35,011 nucleotides of DNA, from NCBI GenBank assembly GCA_046546355.1, contig JBKGXZ010000011.1:1-35011 (forward strand), given 5' to 3'. Origin of the DNA: CAZBUB01 sp046546355. Lineage in GTDB: Bacteria > Desulfobacterota > Desulfovibrionia > Desulfovibrionales > Desulfothermaceae. The translations under genes and the position numbers were made by a program. The notes beneath the pieces are model-generated. The model searched no databases. It was given only the letters and a program-made list of their open reading frames with translations, and had not been told where the DNA came from. Below are positions 6,120 through 13,500 of this stretch, piece by piece (the first letter of the stretch is position 1; each line of letters opens with the position of its first letter).

Positions 6120-6880
6120 GTCAGATCACCGTAGAGCAGCCGGGTATTTTCCGCCACCGTCTCCCGGACCTGTTCCTGCGGGATCTCCTTAATCTCCGCG
6201 AGGGTGCGCAGAGCCACTGCAAGGTTGGCAGGCTCGTTGGTCTGCTCCGCAGACGGGCCGAGCACCGGGGAGTCGGTCTCCAACAGCAGGCAGGACAGGG
6301 GCAGCTGCCGCACGAGCTTCTGTTTCTGCCTGGAGCGGGCGGCGGAAGGGGGAACGGAGAAGAAGTACCCCGCCTCCACGGCCTTGTGCGCGGAAGCTGC
6401 CTTGCCGTCGAAGGCGTGCATCTGGACCCGTCTCGCCCCTTGCTCCAGGAGCAGGTCCGCGGCATGGCGGCCGGCGGAGCGGGAATGGACGTTGAGAGGC
6501 AGGTCCAGCTCCAGGGAGAGCCGGACGAATCCAGCCAGGACCTCCTGCTGCAGCTCTTTGGTCTCTTCACTCTCCGCCAGCCGGAAGTCGAGACCCACTT
6601 CGCCGATGGCCACCAAGCGCTCCCTCTCCTCTCGGATGAGCTCCATCATCTGCCGGGCCTGCTCCGCGTCGGCATTGCCTGGATAGAGCCCTGCGGCGGG
6701 GTGGATCAAGGGGTGGCGCTTTGCAAGCTCCAGGGTAGTCCGGGCCTCGTCCAGATCCTCGGCCACGGAGATGACTGCCCCGATTCCCTGCTCCCGGGCG
6801 CGGGAAAGCACGCCTTCCAGGTCGTTCCAAAGCTCCGGGGCGCACATGTGGGCGTGGGTGTCCACGAGATTCAGGGTCAT
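6095..6880 (-). CDS. TatD family metal-dependent DNase/hydrolase
   Basis: A 261-residue TIM-barrel hydrolase of the TatD family. All metal ligands are in place: H9 and H11 in VDTHAHM, E94 in IGEVGLD, H132 in NVHSR, H155 in MHAFDG and D203 in LETDSP. Family members act as 3'-5' exonucleases or related phosphoesterases in the cytoplasm. The ATG at 6880 follows AGAGGCAAGATT. Its bases look visibly richer in G and C than its neighbours, and decayed genes flank it on both sides, so it may have come in separately. It appears intact. Confidence 0.92.
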   Translation of the reverse strand: MTLNLVDTHAHMCAPELWNDLEGVLSRAREQGIGAVISVAEDLDEARTTLELAKRHPLIHPAAGLYPGNADAEQARQMMELIREERERLVAIGEVGLDFRLAESEETKELQQEVLAGFVRLSLELDLPLNVHSRSAGRHAADLLLEQGARRVQMHAFDGKAASAHKAVEAGYFFSVPPSAARSRQKQKLVRQLPLSCLLLETDSPVLGPSAEQTNEPANLAVALRTLAEIKEIPQEQVRETVAENTRLLYGDLTGTAKDPV

Positions 6881-7092
6881 AATCTTGCCTCTTCTGGACT
6901 GGTCTTGGACTGCTATATTCTCCGCTTCGGGGCAGGCTATCCCCGTTCTTCCGGCTCAGACAGAAAGGTCGGCTGGCAGGCCTCAATGAGGTCCTCTCCT
7001 TAGAAAAGCCCGGATTGGAAATATACAGGGAAATTGCAAAGAATTGTTCAATCCTATCAGCTTAAATGATAAGCCCGGGGAGATAGCCGATT

Positions 7093-7134
7093 ATGAGCGG
7101 ATCTCAGTATTATGAGTTTCTGAGCATAGACTGA
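7093..7134 (+). pseudogene. short N-terminal gene remnant
   Basis: A ribosome site (GGGGAGA) precedes an ATG and the codons for MSGSQYYEFLSID, then TGA. I recall a conserved hypothetical family that begins M-S-x-x-Y-Y-E-F-x-A-I-D-R-P-L; this looks like its first 13 residues followed by decay. The match is from memory and short. Nothing else is recognised in 6881-7164. Confidence 0.3.
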
Positions 7135-7164
7135 CTGTCATTCGGACGGTGGATGGAGCAATCC

Positions 7165-8007
7165 TTAATCAGCCTCTGTGATCAGGAACAAGCCCTCGGG
7201 CTCGATTCTGACTCGCCGAGCCTTGTATAAGGCACCTACAGCCTGTTTGTAGGTTTTCTTGCTGAAGCCGAAGAGGCTGTGAATGCGCTCCGGGGAGCTC
7301 TTGTCAGTGACCTTGAGCACACCTCCATTGTTCTCCAGAGCCCGCACAATGGATTCCTTGGCATCGAGAACCTTGTCGTAGCCTGGTTTCTGAAGACTGA
7401 GATCAATTTTCCCATCCGAGCGCAGTGACTTGACAAACCCTCTGATCTGCTGTCCAGCTTCGAGCTGCTCATAGACGTCATTCTCATACAGCAGCCCGAA
7501 GCAAACCTTGTTGACAACTGCCCTGTAGCCAACCTCGGAGCGGTCGACAATGACCAGGTCCACCAGCTCCCCTTCCTGAACATCAACCTGACGGGCGCTG
7601 AAAAAACGTTCCAGCTTAGTGGAGGCGAAAATCCGGCGCCCGGACGTATCCAAGGCCAGGTAGACCAGGTAGCTACGCCCCTTGTGCATAGGTTCCAGCT
7701 GTTCGTTCTTGGGCACGAGAAGATCTTTAGGCAGACCCCAGTCCAGGAAAGCCCCCACTGGATTGACGTCAATCACTTTGAGCCGGGCCAAGTCACCAAC
7801 TTGGGCGAAGGGCATCTTGGTGGTGGCAATCAAGCGATCTCTGGAATCATTGTAGAGAAAGGCCTGCAACTGGTCGCCCGCTTGGCAGCCTTCAGGCACC
7901 TCCCGTGAGGGAAGGAGGATTTCGCCGAGCTCCCCGCCGTCCAGGTATACGCCGAAGTCAACAAGCTTGAGCACAGAAAAGGTGTTCATCCGGCCGATGT
8001 TCATCAT
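7165..8007 (-). CDS. CvfB/YitL-like S1 RNA-binding protein
   Basis: About 280 residues when started at the ATG at 8007 (AAAGGAA upstream); the frame is open to 8085 but the extra 26 residues look unlike the family. It has tandem S1 folds (FGVYLDGGELGEILLPSRE; VGDLARLKVIDVNPVGAFLDWGLPKDLLVP; and one near GQQIRGFVKSLRSDGKIDLSLQ). A C-terminal winged helix carries FGFSKKTYKQAVGALYK. This is the layout of CvfB, an RNA-binding regulator first described in Staphylococcus. The target RNAs are unknown. It reads as complete. Confidence 0.88.
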   Translation of the reverse strand: MMNIGRMNTFSVLKLVDFGVYLDGGELGEILLPSREVPEGCQAGDQLQAFLYNDSRDRLIATTKMPFAQVGDLARLKVIDVNPVGAFLDWGLPKDLLVPKNEQLEPMHKGRSYLVYLALDTSGRRIFASTKLERFFSARQVDVQEGELVDLVIVDRSEVGYRAVVNKVCFGLLYENDVYEQLEAGQQIRGFVKSLRSDGKIDLSLQKPGYDKVLDAKESIVRALENNGGVLKVTDKSSPERIHSLFGFSKKTYKQAVGALYKARRVRIEPEGLFLITEAD

Positions 8008-8105
8008 GAAGCAGTCTATTCCTTTTTTGGACTGAAGGCAATGCTCGCCAATTGCCTCACGACCTTGCAATCCACTCATGGTCAATGTAATTTACCCCAA
8101 GGCTG

Positions 8106-8411
8106 TCATTGAGACTTGGGGCCGAGGTAAGGAACAATCAACAAAGGGGTGACCAGGGCGATGGCCAGAACCCTGGGCAGAACCAGGAGCTTGATGATAT
8201 CCATATTCATAACAGCCAGGACATCCAGCTCCTGCCGGACCTTCATGGAGGCGTTCTTGGCCGCAAAGGAGGAGCCGGACCGACGGGCCAAACCTGGCTC
8301 CCGCAACCGAGCGGAGATATCCTCCCAACGCTGTGTGGTACGCTCAAAATCCAGCCGCCCCTGGAAATGAAGGACCAATGTCCCATCCTGCCATCGTTGA
8401 CTTGGAGGCAT
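8106..8411 (-). pseudogene. MlaE-type lipid ABC permease with STAS stub, deletion remnant
   Basis: The first 35 residues (DGTLVLHFQGRLDFERTTQRW) resemble the STAS-like N-terminal domain fused to some MlaE permeases. The frame then jumps to RSGSSFAAKNASMKVRQELD and AVMNMDIIKLLVLPRVLAI, the conserved MlaE core (G-R-x-G-S-x-x-A-A-E-x-G-T-M-x-V-x-E-E-I-D-A-L). It stops soon after, without the remaining membrane helices. The middle of the STAS domain, the first helices and the C-terminal third are all missing. About 100 residues remain of an expected 350 or more, so it is not functional. Confidence 0.72.
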
Positions 8412-8592
8412 ACCCTACATCCTCCAGGACAGGGGCAGGGCTGTGAGCAGAGCCGAGGTATCCATATGACTCATGAAACATCTCTATGACCCGAGTCTCA
8501 TATTTGCAAGCAAAGCGGGGCATGAAGATGTCAAGAATGGGGCGTAACTCCCAGACCGGTATTGCAAAAGGCCTAAGCTCTGGACTATAAAC
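8344..8592 (-). pseudogene. orphan reading frame upstream of the mlaE remnant
   Basis: A minus-strand frame reads IPVWELRPILDIFMPRFACK, then YETRVIEMFHESYGYLG, and is open from about 8592 to a TGA at 8344-8346. Its residue mix is protein-like, but its last third is a shifted copy of the mlaE remnant. There is no convincing start except an internal ATG. I do not recognise the family. It may be another truncated neighbour gene. Confidence 0.3.
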
Positions 8593-8652
8593 ATGGTATT
8601 TGGCAGTTGGACTGGAAGGATCAATTCAGATCAAAGCAAGGGGAGCTCAGGC

Positions 8653-9513
8653 ATGCTTAGCCAGGAGGAGATAAGGCCGGCAGAGAACTGGCAAGGACTG
8701 CAAGCACAGGATCTGCCCGGGCTCAGCATACTTTTGGGCGGTCCGGACAGTGGCAAGACCTCCCTGGCTATGTGGCTGGCAGGGCAAATGCAGGAAGCCG
8801 GAATAAAGGCTGCCTGGATCGACGGGGATATTGGTCAGTCCCATCTGGGCCTGCCCGGGACCATGAACCTGGCCCTGCTTAAGCCAGGCCAAGGCTTCCC
8901 TTCAGCTGTGCAGGCCTCCTTTTTTGTGGGCTCCACGAATGCCCGGGGCAGGTCCATGGCTATGCTTACCGGCCTGAAGCGCCTGACAGAGTTTGCCTTT
9001 GCCCAAGGGGCACAAAAGGCCATAGTGGATACTACCGGCTTTATAGACAAGACGTCTGGGGGGTTGGATCTCAAAAAATGGAAGCTGGAGCTGCTGCGAC
9101 CGGAGTGCATTATCTGCCTGCAGCAGGGCAAGGAGCTGGAGCCGGTGCTCGCGCCCTGGCGCAAGCAGCCTGGACTGCGAATCCTGGAGCCAGAGCCTGC
9201 GCAGAATCTCAGTAGAAAGAGCACAGAACAACGCTTGCACATGCGCCGCAGGAAGTTCTGGGATTATTTCAAGCAGGCCCAGACCTACAGCTTGAAAGTG
9301 TCAGCCTTGCCTGTACACAACCTGTACCTGGCACGCAGGCTGTCCTTATTGGGGCTTCTGGATGCACAGGGCTTCTGTCTGGGCTTGGGGGTGCTTCTGC
9401 AAAGGCCGGGCAGGGAGCTTAGCATTTGCACCCCCCTGCTTGGCCTGGATGCTGTGACTGGTCTGCGGGTGGGCAGCATCAGGCTGGATCCGGGCACGGG
9501 CCTGGAGCTGTAG
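8653..9513 (+). CDS. Clp1/Grc3-type P-loop polynucleotide kinase-like protein
   Basis: A 286-residue protein from the ATG at 8653, chosen over 8593 because GGGGAG precedes it at the right distance. A P-loop GGPDSGKTS (residues 29-37) is followed by WIDGDIGQSHLGLPG and VDTTGFI. This Walker A plus D-G-D-x-G-Q-S pattern is that of Clp1/Grc3 polynucleotide 5'-kinases, which phosphorylate 5'-hydroxyl RNA or DNA ends. A C-terminal region rich in Leu and Gly (about 230-286) resembles the all-beta tail of the family. Bacterial members are little studied. It ends two bases from the convergent DUF6485 gene with no terminator between. Confidence 0.82.
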   Translation: MLSQEEIRPAENWQGLQAQDLPGLSILLGGPDSGKTSLAMWLAGQMQEAGIKAAWIDGDIGQSHLGLPGTMNLALLKPGQGFPSAVQASFFVGSTNARGRSMAMLTGLKRLTEFAFAQGAQKAIVDTTGFIDKTSGGLDLKKWKLELLRPECIICLQQGKELEPVLAPWRKQPGLRILEPEPAQNLSRKSTEQRLHMRRRKFWDYFKQAQTYSLKVSALPVHNLYLARRLSLLGLLDAQGFCLGLGVLLQRPGRELSICTPLLGLDAVTGLRVGSIRLDPGTGLEL

Positions 9514-9515
9514 CA

Positions 9516-9719
9516 CTAGACCCTGTTTTGCTCTACCAGCCTGGCGAAATGTTCAAAGGAGCGATCATAGGTTCCTTCAGCGTCTGCAGGGAAGACACAG
9601 GCCGGCAGCTGCCTGGCCTTTAAGTGGTGCTGGATGCATTCGCAACAGATGCCTTTTCTATCACAAGGCTCATAGGTGCAGTTGCAAAGGGTAAGGTTCT
9701 CCTCCTGCCTGCACTCCAT
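9516..9719 (-). CDS. DUF6485 family small Cys-rich protein
   Basis: A 67-residue protein with CNCTYEPCDRKGICCECIQHH, then LPACVFP and TYDRSFEHF. The spacing of seven cysteines and paired histidines suggests a zinc or iron-sulfur site. The sequence fits DUF6485, a family of unknown function common in anaerobes. AAGGAGGC stands eight bases before the ATG. It follows frdB by 45 bases on the same strand and may be co-transcribed. Confidence 0.8.
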   Translation of the reverse strand: MECRQEENLTLCNCTYEPCDRKGICCECIQHHLKARQLPACVFPADAEGTYDRSFEHFARLVEQNRV

Positions 9720-9764
9720 TAGTGTCTGCCTCCTTATCTCTCTTTATCTAGATTCATCATGCTG

Positions 9765-10514
9765 CTACTCTTGGCGTTTGAACCAGGACTTGAAGAGCTC
9801 CCGGTTCATCCTGGCGATGAACTGGATGTGGATATCCTTGGGACAGACAGCCTGGCATTCGTAGTGGTTGGAGCAATGTCCAAAACCTTCATCCTGCATG
9901 GATTGCAGCATGGAAGCCACCCTGCGGGCTGCCTCAGGTCTGCCCTGGGGCATCAGGGCCAGGTGGGAGACCTTGCTGCCCACAAAGAGTGTGGCTGAGC
10001 TGTTGGGGCAGGCTGCCACACAAGCCCCGCAGCCGATGCATTCGGCAGCATCCATGGCCTGCTCCTGGTCCTGCTTGGGGACTGGAATGGTGTTGGCCTC
10101 AGGAGAGCTGCCCACCCGGGTGGAGATGTAGCCACCGTTTTGGATGATCCGATCCAAAGCGGTGCGATCAATGATCAGGTCCTTGATGACAGGATAGGCC
10201 CTGGAGCGGAAGGGCTCGATGACAATGGTCTGGCCATCCTGGAAATGGCGCATGCGCAGCTCGCAGGTGGTGGTCTTCTTCTGGTCCCCATGGGGCACGC
10301 CGTTGATAACCAGTCCGCACATACCACAGATGCCTTCCCGGCAGTCGCTTTCAAAGGCAATGGGCTCCTCTCCCTGCTGGATCAGACCCTCATTGACCTG
10401 GTCCAGCATCTCCAAAATGGACATATCTCCCTGGATATCACTGACCTGGTATTCCTGAAAGCCGCCCTGGTTTTCAGGACCTTGCTGACGCCAGACGCGC
10501 AGTCTGAACTCCAT
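9765..10514 (-). CDS. frdB: fumarate reductase/succinate dehydrogenase iron-sulfur subunit
   Basis: A 249-residue electron-transfer subunit linking the flavoprotein to the membrane cytochrome b. CREGICGMCG, with a later Cys in TTTCELRM, binds [2Fe-2S]. CIGCGACVAACP binds [4Fe-4S]. CSNHYECQAVCP has the spacing of the [3Fe-4S] site. The start is the ATG at 10514, which overlaps the frdA stop by one base (TAATG); the longer open frame upstream is only frdA read out of frame. Whether the complex runs as fumarate reductase or succinate dehydrogenase cannot be settled from sequence. In sulfate reducers both directions are known. Confidence 0.94.
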   Translation of the reverse strand: MEFRLRVWRQQGPENQGGFQEYQVSDIQGDMSILEMLDQVNEGLIQQGEEPIAFESDCREGICGMCGLVINGVPHGDQKKTTTCELRMRHFQDGQTIVIEPFRSRAYPVIKDLIIDRTALDRIIQNGGYISTRVGSSPEANTIPVPKQDQEQAMDAAECIGCGACVAACPNSSATLFVGSKVSHLALMPQGRPEAARRVASMLQSMQDEGFGHCSNHYECQAVCPKDIHIQFIARMNRELFKSWFKRQE

Positions 10515-12433
10515 TACTTGTAACTCCTTGTGCTTAGCTCCACTTCCTCGAACTCTAAAGGCTCGGTGTGCATAGCAGGTTCCTGGTCCTGACCCTGGTA
10601 CTCCCAGGCAGCCACATGGCAGAAGTCCTGGTCGTTGCGCAAAGCCTCGCCTTCCTCGGTCTGGTATTCCACTCGGAAGTGCCCCCCGCAAGATTCCTCC
10701 CGGTTCAGGGCATCCCTGGCCAAAACTTCAGCGAAGTCTATGGATTCGGCCAAACGCCAGGCCAGCTCCAGCTGCTGATTCAGATCCTGGTCGGTGCCAG
10801 GGACATGCAGGTTGCTCCAGAATTCGGACTTAATGTCCTGGATCTCAGCCAGTGCTGACTTCAGGCTGGACTCGCTCCTGCTCATGCCCACCTTGTCCCA
10901 CATGATCTGTCCCAGCTCGATACGCAGCTCCATAGGGGTCTTGCTGCCGTTTATAGCCAGCAGCTTCTGGTTCCTGTCCTGGACTTGCTGTGTGCTGGTC
11001 TGGAATTCCTGCTGCTCTGGGCTGATTCCTCCAGGGCTGATGCGGGCGAAGTAGTTGCCTATAGTATAGGGGATTATGAAGTAGCCGTCAGCCAGACCCT
11101 GCATCAGTGCGCTGGCTCCCAGGCGGTTAGCCCCGTGGTCAGAAAAGTTGGCCTCGCCCAGCACGAACAGGCCCGGAATATTGCTCTGCAGGTTGTAGTC
11201 CACCCAGAGGCCGCCCATAGTGTAATGCGGGGAAGGGTAGATGCGCATTCTTTTTTCCTGGTAGACATCCTCGCCGGTGATCAGGGTGTACATCTCAAAC
11301 AGATTGCCGTAGCGCTCTTCCATGACCTTGGCTCCCAGGCGCTGGAAGGCGTCCTCGAAATCCAGGTACACAGCATAACCTGTAGGCCCTACCCCGCGGC
11401 CCTCGTCGCAAACCTCCTTAGCAGCCCTGGAGGCGATGTCCCTGGGGGAGAGGTTGCCGAAGCTGGGGTACTTGCGCTCCAGATAGTAGTCCCGCTCTGT
11501 TTCCGGGATCTGGTCTGGAGGCCTGGTGTCTCCTTTTTGCTTAGGCACCCAGACCCGAGCATCGTTGCGCAGGGACTCGGACATCAGGGTCAGCTTGGAC
11601 TGGAATTGGCCGGAGTACGGGATGCAGGTGGGGTGGATCTGGGTGAAGCAGGGGTTGGCCAGATAAGCCCCTTTGCGATAGGCCCGCATCACTGCTCCGC
11701 AGTTGCTGCCCACTGCATTGGTGGAGAGATTGAAGACAGTGGAGTAGCCGCCAGTGGCCAGGATCACCGCGTCCGCAGCATGAGACTCCAGCTGGCCAGT
11801 GCGCAGGTTGCGGGCGATAATGCCCTTGGCCTTGCCTTCTACCAGGACCAGATCCTCCATCTCCCGACGGCCAAAGATCTGTACCCGGCCTTCCTGTACC
11901 TGGCGCATCATGGCCTGGTAGGCGCCCAGAAGCAGCTGCTGCCCGGTCTGGCCCCGGGAGTAGAATGTCCTGGAGACCTGGGTACCGCCAAAAGAGCGGT
12001 TGGCCAGAAGGCCGCCGTACTCCCTGGAAAAGGGGATACCCTGGGCCACGCAAAGATCGATGATGGCAGTGCTCAGCTGAGCCAGGCGGTAGACATTGGC
12101 CTCCCTGGAGCGGAAGTCCCCGCCTTTGATGGTGTCGTAAAACAGCCTGTACACACTGTCTGCATCGTTCTGGTAGTTCTTGGCCGCGTTTATCCCGCCT
12201 TGGGCCCCGATGCTGTGCGCCCGTCTGGGGCTTTCCTGGTAGCAAAAAGCCTGCACGTTATAGCCCAGCTCAGCCAGGGAAGCAGCAGCAGAGGCCCCGG
12301 CCAGGCCAGTACCCACCACAATAACCGAATATTTGCGCTTGTTGGCAGGGTTGACCAGTTTCAGGCCCTCTATCTTGTGCCGGTCCCATTTCTCCTGCAG
12401 GGGGCCTGCAGGCACGTTGCCGGAGAGTTGCAT
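10514..12433 (-). CDS. frdA: fumarate reductase/succinate dehydrogenase flavoprotein subunit
   Basis: A 639-residue FAD subunit of the Bacillus-type succinate:quinone oxidoreductases. A dinucleotide fold (VVGTGLAGASAAASLAELG, residues 39-57) is followed by RRAHSIGAQGGINA, whose His carries covalent FAD in this family. IHPTCIPYSG and SESLRNDARVWVP lie in the capping and active-site region with the catalytic Arg. It interconverts fumarate and succinate on the cytoplasmic side. It sits 20 bases behind frdC and overlaps frdB. Full length, with no anomalies. Confidence 0.94.
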   Translation of the reverse strand: MQLSGNVPAGPLQEKWDRHKIEGLKLVNPANKRKYSVIVVGTGLAGASAAASLAELGYNVQAFCYQESPRRAHSIGAQGGINAAKNYQNDADSVYRLFYDTIKGGDFRSREANVYRLAQLSTAIIDLCVAQGIPFSREYGGLLANRSFGGTQVSRTFYSRGQTGQQLLLGAYQAMMRQVQEGRVQIFGRREMEDLVLVEGKAKGIIARNLRTGQLESHAADAVILATGGYSTVFNLSTNAVGSNCGAVMRAYRKGAYLANPCFTQIHPTCIPYSGQFQSKLTLMSESLRNDARVWVPKQKGDTRPPDQIPETERDYYLERKYPSFGNLSPRDIASRAAKEVCDEGRGVGPTGYAVYLDFEDAFQRLGAKVMEERYGNLFEMYTLITGEDVYQEKRMRIYPSPHYTMGGLWVDYNLQSNIPGLFVLGEANFSDHGANRLGASALMQGLADGYFIIPYTIGNYFARISPGGISPEQQEFQTSTQQVQDRNQKLLAINGSKTPMELRIELGQIMWDKVGMSRSESSLKSALAEIQDIKSEFWSNLHVPGTDQDLNQQLELAWRLAESIDFAEVLARDALNREESCGGHFRVEYQTEEGEALRNDQDFCHVAAWEYQGQDQEPAMHTEPLEFEEVELSTRSYK

Positions 12434-12453
12434 ATGTTTTTTTCCTCCCAGGA

Positions 12454-13116
12454 TTAAAAACCGAAAAGCAAAAAGGAGACAGGAATGGAGATAAAGCCCA
12501 GAAAGAGCACCAGGGCCACGGTATTGCTGCCCCGCTCCACCAGAGGCTGATAATAATCGCTATTCCAGCCCATGGTTTGCAGCAGGCTACCCACGCCGTG
12601 CCAGATATGCAAAAGTACCGCTATAAGCCCAACAAGATAGAGCAAGACAGTAATTGGGCTGGCGAAACCCAATCCAGCCATTTTATAAATATCCAAGTGT
12701 CCGGTTGGGTCTGTGAACTGATAGATTTCAGGGTTGGTGATCCGAAAGGTAAAATGCAACAGGTGGTAGATCGTGAAAATCAAGATGACCAGCCCGGTGT
12801 AGATCATGCTCCTGGAAGCGAGGGTTGCCCGCTGGTAGTTGCGAACCGCATACTTGGCGCCGCCCGCTCTATAATTCTCCAGGCTCAGGCTGATGCCCAG
12901 CCAGACATGCAGAATCAAAACCAGGATCAAAAAGATTCGATTTGACCAGAGTAATGGTCCCAGATCCTGCAGATGCTTGGCATAGCTGTTGATGGCCTCA
13001 GGGCCCAGGTGGAAGGCCAAGTTACCCAGCATGTGCGCCAGCAAAAACATCAGCATGAGCAGGCCACTTAGGGCCATGAGGATCTTTTTACCCCCGAAGG
13101 ATTGCAGGAAATTCAT
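12454..13116 (-). CDS. frdC: succinate dehydrogenase/fumarate reductase cytochrome b subunit
   Basis: A 220-residue membrane anchor with five hydrophobic segments (about 14-33, 58-82, 105-128, 159-182 and 197-218). Conserved His residues in LLAHMLGN, LHVWLG, IYHLLHF and LLHIWHGVGS are placed to ligate two b hemes, as in the diheme Bacillus/Wolinella-type SdhC/FrdC. It passes electrons between menaquinone and FrdB. The ATG at 13116 gives the normal family length; AAAGGT precedes it. The upstream open extension to 13236 is rejected. Confidence 0.9.
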   Translation of the reverse strand: MNFLQSFGGKKILMALSGLLMLMFLLAHMLGNLAFHLGPEAINSYAKHLQDLGPLLWSNRIFLILVLILHVWLGISLSLENYRAGGAKYAVRNYQRATLASRSMIYTGLVILIFTIYHLLHFTFRITNPEIYQFTDPTGHLDIYKMAGLGFASPITVLLYLVGLIAVLLHIWHGVGSLLQTMGWNSDYYQPLVERGSNTVALVLFLGFISIPVSFLLFGF

Positions 13117-13500
13117 ATGCTGCATACCTTTGCAAGGTTGAAGGTTGTAAGCTAGCTGCCCTAAAGATGTTCTAGACTGGACTCCCCTAGCAGCAGGTAA
13201 TGTCCTGCCCAGCAGCATGGCCGTATGGATTTGCATTTGTTGATAAGGGCCTCAGACCCTGAAAGCAATTTTCCTTTATCATTGCCTGGGGAGAAGTGCA
13301 AGCAGAAGCTCGTGCCTTGACTTATCTGATATGTCGCATCAAAAGACTCTCCCTGGCACTCACTTGCTTGGTCACCTAAAGCAAACACTATTGCCAGCCA
13401 AGTGAGTGCCGTGGAAGAGAATCAGAGGAAGAAAAGGTTCCTGCTGATAACTGGACAATACACATGCGACGCGTCATCAGGGCTATGCATAAGGTCCAGC
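13117..13500. other. upstream region of the frd operon
   Basis: About 380 bases that should hold the frdCAB promoter. I see no strong sigma70 match. The only clear structure is the inverted repeat at 13355-13410. There is no gene. Confidence 0.5.
13355..13410. promoter_or_regulatory. 12-bp inverted repeat upstream of frdC
   Basis: Perfect arms GGCACTCACTTG (13355-13366) and CAAGTGAGTGCC (13399-13410) are 32 bases apart. There is no T-run, so it is a poor terminator for the TRAP operon. It could be an operator pair about 240-290 bases ahead of frdC, or a stem closing the end of the TRAP transcript. Confidence 0.45.

Noticed and set aside
10515..10691. Upstream extension of frdB
   Set aside because: It is frdA read out of frame; the ATG overlapping the frdA stop gives the proper N-terminus.
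10985..12457. 490-codon plus-strand open frame across frdA
   Set aside because: It is the exact antisense of a clearly identified flavoprotein gene. Long antisense frames are expected in GC-rich codons, and the product has no family features.
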